Below, piece after piece: positions 1-7,888 of a stretch of 64,000 nt of DNA. Below the pieces are notes generated by a model. The model made no database searches. It worked only from the letters and a program-made list of their open reading frames with translations, and had not been told where the DNA came from. The first letter of the stretch is position 1, and each line of letters begins with the position of its first letter. The stretch is taken from assembly GCF_013342985.1 (NCBI RefSeq), contig NZ_CP054490.1, positions 310,001 to 374,000 of the forward strand, written 5' to 3'. This DNA is from Candidatus Ruthia endofausta. GTDB lineage: Bacteria > Pseudomonadota > Gammaproteobacteria > PS1 > Pseudothioglobaceae. A program made the position numbers and the translations under genes.

Positions 1-1
1 T

Positions 2-313
2 GCTCAAGTGGGCGGTATTGGTATTGCGCCAGGTGCGAACCTTTCAGATACAACAGCCGTATTTGAAGCAACACATGGTACAGCACCAAAGTATGCAGGA
101 CTTAATAAAGTTAATCCAGGTTCAATTATCCTTTCAGCAGAAATGATGCTTAGACACATGGGTTGGCTTGAGGCGGCTGATATGATTCTAGAGGCGATGT
201 CTAATGTTATTCAAAATAAAACTGTCACCTATGATTTAGAAAGACTAATGGATAATGCGACATTACTGTCATGTTCTGAGTTTGGCGATGCAATTATTGA
301 TTCTATATTATAA
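2..313 (+). CDS. icd: Isocitrate dehydrogenase, C-terminal part (5' end outside window)
   Basis: This is the last 103 codons of an isocitrate dehydrogenase of the NADP-dependent, E. coli Icd type, which converts isocitrate to 2-oxoglutarate and CO2 in the TCA cycle. The reading frame is open from base 2 and contains the conserved blocks [19 protein letters not shown] and [19 protein letters not shown], followed by the [11 protein letters not shown] and FGDAII C-terminal helices. It ends at TAA 311-313. The start lies upstream of the window, so the catalytic N-terminal half cannot be inspected. About 110 bases separate it from the next gene, which has its own promoter-like sequence, so it is probably an independent transcript. 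Confidence 0.9.
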   Translation, partial: AQVGGIGIAPGANLSDTTAVFEATHGTAPKYAGLNKVNPGSIILSAEMMLRHMGWLEAADMILEAMSNVIQNKTVTYDLERLMDNATLLSCSEFGDAIIDSIL

Positions 314-399
314 AATTATTGTCTACTAATAGTGTTGCACTCTATCCTCTAGTTGTGTACTATTCATCTGGGTAGATATTAATTTTCTTACTTATACTA

Positions 400-417
400 T
401 ATAATTTTAATTAGGAG
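400..417 (+). promoter_or_regulatory. -10 box and Shine-Dalgarno of the secreted repeat-protein gene
   Basis: A perfect TATAAT stands at 400-405, and an AGGAG ribosome-binding site at 413-417 lies five bases before the ATG at 423. No good -35 hexamer is visible at the usual spacing, so promoter strength is uncertain. Together with the strong terminator at 1010 this makes the gene a likely single-gene transcript. Confidence 0.45.
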
Positions 418-422
418 ATAAA

Positions 423-962
423 ATGAAAAACGCAATAAAATTAGTGGCAATTGCTACAGTCGTAGCCACATCATCTGTATCAGCATTTTGGAACAACAAC
501 GGCTATGGTAATAATAATAATGGCTGGGGTACTGGTAATGGTGGTTCCAACTGGGGTCCTTTTGACGGTGGTTCTAACTTTGGTCCAATGAATGGCGGTT
601 CTAACTGGGGTCCAATGAATAGCGGTTCTAACTGGGGTCCATTTAACGGTGGTTCAAACATGGGTCCATTTAACGGCGCTAACAACTGGGGTCCTTTTTC
701 AAATAACAACGACATGAACAACGATTCTGACTGGGGTTTCCATTACAACAACAAAAATAAAACTAAGAACGTTTCTAACGCAACTGCTGATGGTAAATAT
801 GTAGGCACTGCCGATGCTAATGCTAAAGGCGTTGCTAACGCTTATGCCAAAGGTCAAGCCGATGCATTCGCTAAAGCACAAGCTAACGCTTATGCTAAAG
901 GTTATGCAGATGCTAAAGCTAATGCAATAGTTGACAGTCGTGATCAAGTGATTGCTAAGTAA
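423..962 (+). CDS. Secreted Gly/Asn-rich repeat protein, sulfur-globule-protein-like
   Basis: A 179-residue exported protein. Residues 1-21 form a signal peptide (Lys at 2 and 6, hydrophobic core, VSA cleavage site). Mature parts: an Asn/Gly-rich stretch (22-39), six tandem 9-residue repeats of consensus GGSNWGPFN (40-93), an acidic/Asn linker, and a C-terminal Ala/Lys/Gly-rich section with recurring ANAYAKG and ADAKA motifs. Composition and architecture resemble the structural proteins that coat periplasmic sulfur globules in sulfur oxidisers, which is my preferred reading given the sulfide-oxidation gene fccB in this window. That assignment is inference, and a general surface or matrix protein is an alternative. 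Two relatives follow at 1111 and 1532. Strong RBS, own terminator. Confidence 0.8.
   Translation: MKNAIKLVAIATVVATSSVSAFWNNNGYGNNNNGWGTGNGGSNWGPFDGGSNFGPMNGGSNWGPMNSGSNWGPFNGGSNMGPFNGANNWGPFSNNNDMNNDSDWGFHYNNKNKTKNVSNATADGKYVGTADANAKGVANAYAKGQADAFAKAQANAYAKGYADAKANAIVDSRDQVIAK
540..701 (+). repeat. Six tandem 27-bp repeats encoding the 9-residue GGSNWGPFN motif
   Basis: Six consecutive in-frame 27-bp units encode GGSNWGPFD, GGSNFGPMN, GGSNWGPMN, SGSNWGPFN, GGSNMGPFN and GANNWGPFS. The period is a multiple of three, so copy-number change would lengthen or shorten the protein without breaking it. Confidence 0.85.
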
Positions 963-1009
963 AGCTTCTCAATTGACTGCTGGGTTAATCTAGCAGTTTA
1001 AGGTTAAAT

Positions 1010-1038
1010 AAAAACCACCCCAAAGGGTGGTTTTTATT
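1010..1038 (+). terminator. Rho-independent terminator after the repeat-protein gene
   Basis: A perfect hairpin with arms CCACCC (1015-1020) and GGGTGG (1025-1030), extended by an A-run and a T-run on either side, loop CAAA, then TTTTTATTT. It lies about 50 bases after the stop codon at 960-962. Confidence 0.9.
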
Positions 1039-1110
1039 TATGTTTGAATAAATTTTCGGTAATGCTAATTAAAATATTACTGTATTTTTTTACGAGACTT
1101 TTACATAATT

Positions 1111-1391
1111 ATGAAAATATTAGTACAAGCATTAATAATTGTAACAGTAGTTGTAGCAACTTCAGTATCAGCTAACTAGGGTTCTTTTTTCAGATGGTAA
1201 CAATTAATGGCATGTTCTAATATGGACTCATTTTTAAATAACAACGATATGAATAATGATTCTGATTGGGATCTTTATTACAACAATAAAAATTCTACTA
1301 AAAATATTTCTAATACTTCAGGAGGGCTAATGCTTATGCCAAAGGTTATGAGGATGAAAAATCTAATGCTATGCTAGGTTTTAGAGAGTAA
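1111..1391 (+). pseudogene. Broken second copy of the secreted Gly/Asn-rich repeat protein
   Basis: A decayed paralogue of the gene at 423. It starts with a signal peptide like that of the first copy (ending ATSVSAN) and is then cut by a TAG stop in the position of the repeats. The repeat section is nearly gone. Downstream, NNNDMNNDSDW can be read in one frame and RANAYAKGYEDEKSNA in another, ending at TAA 1389-1391, and both match the first copy closely. At least one stop, a frameshift and a large internal deletion are therefore present. Confidence 0.85.
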
Positions 1392-1491
1392 CATTATGCT
1401 TCTCCAGTTTCAACATCTGCGATAAAATAATTATTCATCATGATTAATTAAGAACGCAATTGTGCCTTTTTTTGTTTAATGCAAATTAGCG

Positions 1492-1497
1492 TATAAT
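1492..1497 (+). promoter_or_regulatory. -10 box upstream of the third secreted repeat-type protein
   Basis: A perfect TATAAT at 1492-1497 lies 35 bases before the ATG at 1532. It argues that translation starts at 1532 and not at the earlier in-frame codon at 1496, which sits inside the promoter element. The -35 region is T-rich and not convincing. Confidence 0.45.
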
Positions 1498-1531
1498 GCG
1501 TATTAGTGTAGTTTCTGGCATATCTAAAGAT

Positions 1532-1924
1532 ATGAGTTTAAAAAAAACAATGATAAGAATATTTTTGAGTTTAATTTTATTGATTTCAACTCTTGTAAAT
1601 GCCACTTCTTGGACACTTTGGAATGCTGGTAGTAACAGTTCAGCCAACTCTTGGACGCCCTTTAGTTCTGGTTATAATAATAAGAGCTTAAGTGATAATA
1701 AGGGCTACGCTAGAGCAAATGGACAATATGCAGGCGAGTTAAGAAAACGCATTATGGGGCGTATGAATGGCTACACTGAGAGCAATGCAAACACTTATTA
1801 CAAAGGTCAATTTGAGAATTATGGCAAGGCCAGAGGTAAGGGGTATTATGAAAATTATGGCAAAAAGGGCCACTTAGGTTATACCCCTAGCAATAACTTT
1901 TTTACTAATTTAAAAAAACTATAA
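1532..1924 (+). CDS. Secreted protein related to the Gly/Asn-rich repeat protein
   Basis: A 130-residue exported protein with a signal peptide of about 24 residues (MSLKK, hydrophobic core, LVNA). The mature start has WTLWNAGSN and SWTPFSSGYN, a degenerate form of the NWGPFNGGSN repeat of the gene at 423, followed by a basic Tyr/Gly/Asn-rich tail with YARANGQYAG and repeated ENYGKARGKGYYENYGKK. I read it as a shortened, more basic third member of the same family. The start at 1532 is chosen because of the signal peptide and the -10 box at 1492. Function is unknown; a sulfur-globule or envelope-matrix role is inference from its neighbour. Confidence 0.7.
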   Translation: MSLKKTMIRIFLSLILLISTLVNATSWTLWNAGSNSSANSWTPFSSGYNNKSLSDNKGYARANGQYAGELRKRIMGRMNGYTESNANTYYKGQFENYGKARGKGYYENYGKKGHLGYTPSNNFFTNLKKL

Positions 1925-1982
1925 AAATAACTAATTTTTAGATTGCTTTAACATACGTATATCATTATAATTTCACTTTCAT

Positions 1983-2058
1983 TCCTCGATAGCTCAGTTG
2001 GTAGAGCAATGGACTGTTAATCCATTTGTCGCTGGTTCGAGCCCAGCTCGAGGAGCCA
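1983..2058 (+). tRNA. tRNA-Asn (GTT)
   Basis: A 76-base cloverleaf: acceptor arms TCCTCGA (1983-1989) and TCGAGGA (2048-2054), discriminator G, encoded CCA. The anticodon GTT is at 2016-2018 and the T-loop is TTCGAGC. It borders the prophage remnant, which makes its 3' end a candidate integration site, although I found no duplicated fragment of it further on. Confidence 0.97.
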
Positions 2059-2074
2059 AGTTTCTAAAACATTA

Positions 2075-2905
2075 ATCTGATCGTCTTTTTGATGAATTCT
2101 TAAAAATGTTTTTAGCGATGTTACTACTCATCACCCACTCATCAAATTTATCAGCTGGAATTCTATCAAAATGCTTACCCTTTTTCCCAGATTTTTAAGA
2201 ACTAAAAATATAATACTTGTAGCATTTTTTCCTCTACCAATTGCGGTTTCAGTTATAATTACCGCGCCACACACTCACTTTAACAATCCGGTAAATAGAC
2301 ATTCGCTTTTTCTTGACAACTGATTGTCATTCGTTTTGGTCTTTTCTCATTTTAATCACTTTGTTAAACTGCTCTTGGGTCACAATAGATTTGTGACTTC
2401 TTGTCCTAACCCAATCAGATTCAGGGTTGTGGACCCCCCATTCTATTTTTTCGATTAAATACTGTTACACCAATATAGCTTTCATTTGCAAACAGATATA
2501 GTATCGTGCTTTTAGCCTATTTTTTACCTCTATTGGTTAGGCTGATTTCATTAATCAACAACACTCGTCACTCTCAGGGTCGATATCAACTATTACGTAA
2601 CCATCCTAGTGCCGCATCTTAAGCCTTGCTTTGTACAGTGTTACATCAAGTTTATTGCGTGCAAACCTTGAAGTGGAGCATGTGATAAAAAATCAACATC
2701 ACTTGCTTCGCACATTGCAGTAGCACGCTGAAAAGTAGGACGTTTATCGCTCTTTTAGGATACACTCCATCTAAAAACTCATCAAGCACTGCAATACCTA
2801 GTTTGTCCGCCTTTGCGCGACAAACATCTAACTGGCTTTGAATAGGTAGTTCATCTTCAGCTCGTTAAGCTGAAGAAACTCTACAATAAATTACCGCTAA
2901 CGATT
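2075..2905 (-). pseudogene. Large serine recombinase (phage integrase), broken
   Basis: Read on the minus strand from about 2905, the fragments give AVIYCRVSSA, then after a stop RAEDELPIQSQLDVCRAKAD and LGIAVLDEFLDG, then in other frames KRPTFQRATAMCEASDVDFF and STSRFARNKLDVT. This is the order of the resolvase catalytic domain of large serine recombinases, in which the YxRVSS serine is the nucleophile. Further on come NESYIGVTVFNRKN and WGVHNPESDW / IVTQEQFNKV, which match the Recombinase domain. At least one stop and several frameshifts are present. The short open stretch at about 2075-2180 (KFDEWVMSSNIAKNIF) is either its C-terminus or a separate small gene. Confidence 0.75.
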
Positions 2906-3100
2906 TTATCGAATTTAAATTACTTAGTTGAAGTGTATCAATAATGTTATACTTTATATATTGCTACACTTAAATATGGTTACGACGCAACAATGGAGCC
3001 ATTAAAAACTTGTATCTTTCACCTGTCTAAACAAGCACTACTTTGAGTCCATTGTTGAACGCATTAAGGATGACGAAATCAAGTCTCTCCATCCGTATGA

Positions 3101-3660
3101 TTGACTTTATACAACGAAACTTACTCACGCTTGACGAGAGAGACGTATGGGCATGACCTAAAAAGCGCAAGAAAAGATAAGGCTAAGCGGACAGTTAATA
3201 GAACAACAACAATTAGGATCGCAGTCTGTTGTCGAATTTCAACAAAAACAACAACCTCAAAACCAACAATTAATCAATCTTATTAACAACGGCAGAGTTA
3301 AAAGTCCAGTAATTACTATTGAGGCAGAATAATGACACTTAAACAATGGGTAAAAATCCTTCTAGAAAAAGAAAAACCCACCAGCATTTTAGTTTTTAAA
3401 GACGATTTAATGTGCGAATTGCTCATGCCTGGTAGGCGCTTAATGTTGATTTTTGTGAAAAAGCCAAATGTAAAAACCCAGAAATTGAATCATGGCAACA
3501 TAGTGTTTTTGATTACAACAAGCTTGCTTTATTGTCTGGATTTCCAGTTGGTGAGTGTCGAGCTGGTTTAAAAAGACTATGGGGGTTGCGATTACTTTAC
3601 CCTGATGGCACAATTAATAAATTCGCAAGCTAATACCTTAATGCCAAGACTAAAAAACTA
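3101..3660 (+). pseudogene. Unidentified small phage gene fragments
   Basis: Two short broken reading frames. The first ends at TAA 3329-3331 and is very Gln-rich (GQLIEQQQL, FQQKQQPQNQQL). The second starts at ATG 3332 (MTLKQWVKILLEKEK) and needs a frameshift to continue as DYNKLALLSGFPVGECRAG and LKRLWGLRLLYPDG, which looks like a winged-helix or phage regulatory fold. I do not recognise either. Position between recombinase and methylase suggests early-region phage genes. Confidence 0.4.
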
Positions 3661-3677
3661 CTAAAGGAGATGAATAA

Positions 3678-3880
3678 ATGATTGAGCAGGTAGCTATATC
3701 ACAACTCAATGCAGCTAAATATAATTCTCGTAGTATCTTAAACGAGGAATTGGATAAACTAGTCGCAGGGATTAAAGAATTTGGTTTTGTGCAAAATGTT
3801 GTTGCTAATCGTCAAGGAAATATTGTTAAACGGTGAACGTGCTGACATGTGTGTTTCACTGACCCGCCTTATCTAATGAG
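3678..3880 (+). pseudogene. Phage ParB-domain / DPPY DNA methyltransferase fragment
   Basis: From ATG 3678 (preceded by AAAGGAG) the frame encodes a ParB/sulfiredoxin-type N-terminus: VAISQLNAAKYNSRSI, ELDKLVAGIKEFGFVQ. It then jumps directly to LNGERADM and, after a one-base frameshift, to FTDPPYL. DPPY is motif IV of N6-adenine/N4-cytosine methyltransferases, and the two domains occur together in phage modification methylases. The roughly 100 residues that normally connect them are missing, so a deletion fused the two blocks. Nothing recognisable of the C-terminal methylase domain follows. Not functional. Confidence 0.65.
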
Positions 3881-4227
3881 TTTCATAAGTGCTTAAGATG
3901 CATGAGATGGATGAGCATACTAACACCATTGATTTTGCCTCCAGGAGAACAGGTAAAATATTTAATAAAAAGATGTGGCTTATGGAGTTTCTTGCGACCA
4001 ATTTAGATTAGGAGCTAGACAGCGTTGCGCTTAAAGAAGGCCAGGTAATTGTTAATCTTAATTATCATTTGGACGCCATTCGTCGTAGTCCAATCCTAAA
4101 CGTCTGGCTTAATTATAAATCAGGTCGTAAGCAATTAATCAGATACAAGTTATCAGTCTGTCAACCGCTCTCAAGCCAGCGCTTCCCAAGTGAGTGGTGG
4201 TGATTTGACCTGTGTATTGCTTAAGGA

Positions 4228-5170
4228 GGTAGATGATATGCCGGTAGATTGCCTCTATTCACGCTTTTTACTAATGATGGACTCATCGCCGTAGGTGCTG
4301 ATTTAGGTGTAAAAAATGACCCACGCATTTTTTGCGCCATAACGGCGGGCGTATTCAAGGGTGCAGATACGCTTACTGACATGCTCGATAGTGGCAAGTA
4401 TTACTCAGTCGGGTGTTGCCATGGTCAGCGAGAGCTACTGATGAAATCAATCAATTTGTGCTCGAGGAGTAGCTTAATCCGTCGCAAGTAGATATCTCAG
4501 GTTACAATTACCCTATACCTATTTTGCTAATGTTGTTAATGGAGTATACTTAATGGTGCCTATATTGAGGATATGCGTGCCCAGCTATCAATTGATGAAT
4601 ATGCACGTCAATTGCTTTGTATTAATACTAATACTAGTACGAGAAATCTTATCTGGGAGAAATGGCTACGCTCAGCCCTTTAACGCGGACTCAAAGCAAA
4701 CACAGGATGGTTTGAACCAAGCATTGAGCAAACTTATAAAAAGCGAAGATTGTTATCATTCGAATACGACGTATCGGATCATGGTGGAAGTACTAACGCA
4801 TCGAAGTCAAGCTTGGTAGTTGCTGAAACCATTGGCAACTTCACAGTATTTATCTGGGTAAAGCTCTGGCCTGTAAGCACAGATGAGGTGGTTATCATAC
4901 GTGATTTGGTTGAGTTTTGGCGTTTTTTCAACCCTGATTATGCTCAAGGTGATGCTTTTGGCATGGCATACTTTTCGCTTTAAATGATCGTCTTTTTAGC
5001 GAGAAACTAACGCCAATTAGTAGGCATTTTATCAACGATTGGAAATCTATCCAAAGTGCTTGGAAGTCTTGGGCATTTGCACCAATGCGTATGAGTCATG
5101 TGCTTGAAGGGTTGTTTGGTTATGCCGATGGGCTTAGCCGTGATATTTTAGAAGGCCTTAAGCAAAGATT
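4228..5170 (+). pseudogene. Probable phage terminase large-subunit remnant
   Basis: Several overlapping fragments in different frames give LRLPLFTLF / DLGVKNDPRIFCAIT, then AYIEDMRAQLSIDEYARQLL, KSSLVVAETIGNFTVFIWV, FWRFFNPDYAQGDAFGMAYF and LNDRLFSEKLTPISRHFIND, SAWKSWAFAPMRMSHVLEG. The GDAFGMAYFSLNDRLF block and the following WAFAPMR recall terminase large subunits of Mu-like phages, and the position just before a prohead protease fits. The identification is tentative. Stops (for example TAA at about 4681) and frame changes rule out a functional product. Confidence 0.45.
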
Positions 5171-5219
5171 TCTTTGACGAGCTAGATTCACTGCAAGAGA
5201 TAATAGCTGAAGCTTATCA

Positions 5220-5599
5220 ACAAGCTTTTGCGACCGAATTACTACTTACTGGTATTGATCTCCTGATGCATTTGATTTTCGTGTTATATGCGTGGCATTA
5301 ATTACGAAAACACTAGGCATGTATTTCGAACCGAGCTTAATTGGTCAAGATATTGCAATTGATGTTGCACACAATCCAGACAATGGTGCTGCCAGCAAAA
5401 TTGTTAACTTAAACGGTTGTGAGGGTAAGCCGCTTTGCGTGCACTGGTTGAGTGGACAGCTTACGGCACTCAGGCCATTAATGGCAAAGGGTTTAACTAC
5501 CTTTCAGCCGAATATTCTGAGGATTTCACAGATAACGAACAAAGCAAGGCGCACGGATGTGTGCTGATAAGTGCGGGATTGACTATGCGATCAGTCTAA
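5220..5599 (+). pseudogene. Phage prohead protease (Mu gpI-like), broken
   Basis: One frame reads FEPSLIGQDIAIDVAHNPDN and ASKIVNLNGCEG, and another continues WTAYGTQAINGKGFNYLSAE, YSEDFTDNEQSKAHGCVLIS and AGLTMRSV, ending at TAA 5597-5599. The pattern (Asp-His block, xxGWI-like block, then W-T-x-x-G and F/Y-L-S-A-E-Y followed by a G-x-x-L x-x-G-x-x-L-T-x-R motif) is that of the protease/scaffold protein encoded upstream of the major head gene in Mu-like phages. A frameshift near 5455 separates the two halves. Confidence 0.6.
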
Positions 5600-5639
5600 A
5601 CACTTAGAGAGGGTTGAATAGTCAACATCAAATGGCGCA

Positions 5640-6480
5640 GAAGTAAACTTTGCGCTAGAAATTAACTTTTTAAAAAAACTAAAACAGGAAGCAATCCTGA
5701 AAAAACATTTAACCAGATTATTAGCGCCTGCATCTTATACATTGTTATTCGAAGCAGTGTAAACCAAAATCAAAATATTAAGCGAAAATATTGGCAGCCA
5801 AGTGGTGAAGCTTAGTCTTGATACAATTATTGATAATAATCCCATTAAAAATAAAACACTTAGCGAAGACGACATTGCTAAGATTATTGCTAAACAACTA
5901 ACGCAAGTCAGTGCAGATAAAGACAAGAAACTGGCTGAATCTAACGCGGCATTGGGCTGGGGGCGGGTACAGGCAACCCTCATGTTAACAATGAGGGCGT
6001 ACTATCACTAGAAAAAATTATTATCTGAACACCCGTTTGTTCAAGAGGTTCTTAATGTTTTTGATGTACAAAATGCCAGCGCTTTAGAATCTAAGTTTAA
6101 ACAACTCGCCGAAGGAATAACAACTACGAATACTAACTTACCAGTTGATTCTCAGCGTACAGTTGTTCGTGAAGCATTAAGTGATTTAAATGTATTAATG
6201 CTGGTCAATACAATGACTGATGCTAATGGCCACCATGACGGTTGAAATTCCATTTGAGAAAGGTGACTCAATTGATGGTGACGGTCGGATTTTGAAGGTC
6301 AAGGCATTGGTAATGCTGGCGTTACTCGAAAAATGGACACAACTTTTTTAGAACTAATCAAATTAGCATTGCAAATTAGCAACGAAGTCATGCATTTCTT
6401 TCGCGCGTCCCAAATTAACTGGGATGTGTTGTACGCTCGGAATGTTACCTCGAATGTTCGATTAGTGTGTGTACTTTTTG
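5640..6480 (+). pseudogene. Phage scaffold and major capsid region, degraded
   Basis: Lys/Gln-rich helical fragments (KTLSEDDIAKIIAKQL, ESKFKQLAEGITT) are followed by RTVVREALSDLNVLMLVNTM, VEIPFEKGDSIDGDGRI, EGQGIGNAGVTRKMDTTFLE and LALQISNEVMHFFRASQINW, ARNVTSNVRLV. The second set, read through several frameshifts, resembles a major head protein (QGIxxAGxTxxMD, LSNEVxHFxRAS). It sits directly after the protease, the usual head-gene order. The exact protein family cannot be confirmed here. Confidence 0.45.
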
Positions 6481-7026
6481 CATGATGCTTTGGCTCACGA
6501 GGGTGAGATTATGCAAGTTTATCAAGATAAGTACATTATTTACCGTGATTATCTACTATGCAAAGAGATAATTAATGAAGTGCGTAGTATTGCTGAGACC
6601 TATGCTCAAATTATGGCGCTTGAAAAAGCTTTGCAATTAATCGTGCCACAACTGAGTGACGAGGTGCTAAAAAACTGGGGCAGTTTTATTGTTGAACGCG
6701 TAGTTAAACGTCAGCGTGATTGTAGCTCAGACACTTTGGTTGTTCAGCAATTTTGGAATTTTTACGAAAGTTACAACGAGAATGTTATTAATTCTAACAG
6801 TATGGTCGAATTTGCCAGATCTAATCTTAATCATTTTACTCTAAAGAGAAGATTGCCATTAATCTCAACTACTTTAAAGACTTTGCTAATAAGCGCAGAC
6901 AGCAAATAGACATTGTTGCGTTGCAACGAAGTCTACGTGACAGTAAGCGCCATAAGTTTATTGCAATAAAAGAGGTAAATTCAAAAATTGAAAATAAGGT
7001 TTTATACTGCTAGGTTTTTGAATTAA
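6469..7026 (+). pseudogene. C-terminal fragment of a phage primase-like protein
   Basis: The open stretch at 6469-6909 encodes a helical region (SDEVLKNWGSFIVERVVKRQ, VVQQFWNFYESYNENV) and, after a frameshift, continues as AINLNYFKDFANKRRQQIDI and ALQRSLRDSKRHKFIAIKEV followed by YC-stop-VFE. The series NLNHF/NLNYF, RRQQI, LRxSKRHKFI, xxVNS and CWVFE is what I recall from the C-termini of Toprim/primase-helicase proteins of prophages. The N-terminal catalytic part is absent. Confidence 0.45.
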
Positions 7027-7031
7027 CACTA

Positions 7032-7590
7032 TTGCATGAGCGGTTACCACAGGCGTTTTTACGTAAAAAATCCACTATTTATTTTGTGAATTCAATGAGT
7101 GATCTGTTTTATCCTAATGTGCCGTTTGATTTTATTGAGAAGGTATTTGATATCATGATGGCAGAAACACCACAACATATTTATCAAATTTTAACTAAAA
7201 ATCACCAAAGAATGTCATCGTTCTTTTTTTAATGTGGCGCGTATTTATCAAACTCAAACAATGTATGAATGGATGTTAGCGTTGAGAGCATTAAACACGG
7301 TACTGAAAGAATTGGCTAGCTTGGTGCAATTAAAGATGCTATCTACCAACCAAGATTGTTTTTGTCAATCGAGTCCTTGCTTGAGGATTTGGGCGATATT
7401 GCACTTAAATGTAATCATATAGAGTGGGTGATTGTTGGCGGCAAAAGTGGCAAAGTTTTTCTGACGACTGAACTAAGTTTGGTGCTGAGGGCGAAGAGAT
7501 TAGCGATAGCCAAAGATACAAGTGTTGTGATAATGCGATTATTGTTAATATTGTGGCTGCGATATTCTTACAGCTGTTCAAAAAATTCAC
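7032..7590 (+). pseudogene. DUF5131 (phage Gp37/Gp68 family) protein, broken
   Basis: Frame one gives STIYFVNSMSDLFYPNVPFD, FIEKVFDIMMAETPQHIYQI and LTKNHQRMS. After a frameshift come MDVSVESIKHGTERIG, a stop, then AIYQPRLFLSIESLLEDLG and IEWVIVGGKSG. These are the signature blocks of DUF5131: VNSMSDLFHxxVP, TPxHxYQILTK, WMGVSVE, RFLSxEPLL and WVIVGGESG. At least two stops and one frameshift are present. The family occurs in phages and defence-like contexts; its function is unknown to me. Confidence 0.75.
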
Positions 7591-7601
7591 TATTTGAACA
7601 G
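7574..7601. repeat. Inverted repeat, 9-bp perfect arms
   Basis: Arms CTGTTCAAA (7574-7582) and TTTGAACAG (7593-7601) with a 10-base spacer, near the end of the prophage remnant. No T-run follows. Confidence 0.7.
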
Positions 7602-7608
7602 ATTAACC

Positions 7609-7632
7609 TTTATATGTTCACAAACATATAAA
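7609..7632. repeat. Inverted repeat, 10-bp perfect arms
   Basis: Arms TTTATATGTT (7609-7618) and AACATATAAA (7623-7632) around a 4-base loop, seven bases after the previous inverted repeat. Confidence 0.7.
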
Positions 7633-7840
7633 TCTAAACATTAGACACAATATCTAGCTGGTAATCAAACTCCTAAACTAACACTCTATAAAGATAAATC
7701 AAGCATTAGTCCGCCGTTAGTATTTACCAAATCTTGAAGCGTGAAAATATTGGCGTTTCTGAGTCTTTTGTTTTTAAATGTGTCAGGGACATAAAAAACT
7801 ACGGTTCGTAGTAAGAGTAGTTCAGAGAGTCATTAATATA

Positions 7841-7874
7841 AAAAAATCCTATCTAATATGATAGGATTTTTTTT
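7841..7874. terminator. Bidirectional terminator after the aminotransferase gene
   Basis: Perfect hairpin: AATCCTATC (7845-7853), loop TAATAT, GATAGGATT (7860-7868), flanked by A6 and T8. It lies 15 bases past the stop codon of the minus-strand gene at 7889 and can terminate from both sides. Confidence 0.9.
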
Positions 7875-7888
7875 GAATACTAATATTT

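Larger units (their letters stand above)
2060..7640. mobile_element. Remnant of an integrated phage next to tRNA-Asn
   Basis: About 5.6 kb between tRNA-Asn and the aminotransferase at 7889 holds no intact gene but a series of recognisable phage fragments: serine recombinase on the minus strand, then on the plus strand a ParB/DPPY methylase, a terminase-like fragment, a prohead protease, capsid-region fragments, a primase-like C-terminus and a DUF5131 protein. Every one has stops, frameshifts or deletions. Structural genes resemble those of Mu-like phages in kind (protease followed by scaffold and head genes), but the integration module is a serine recombinase, so the element was mosaic. Boundaries are approximate and no att duplication was seen. 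Confidence 0.75.

Noticed and set aside
540..701. Regular repeats considered as a CRISPR-like array
   Set aside because: Direct 27-bp repeats without spacers, in frame within a protein gene. No CRISPR array or cas gene was seen anywhere in the window.
503..721. Minus-strand open frame through the 27-bp repeats (repetitive Pro/Leu/Glu-rich product)
   Set aside because: It is the antisense shadow of the repeated NWGPFN codons. No RBS, and the plus frame has signal peptide, promoter and terminator.
1983..7640. tRNA-Asn 3' end duplicated as attR of the prophage
   Set aside because: I looked for a second copy of the T-arm/acceptor sequence up to 7890 and saw none.
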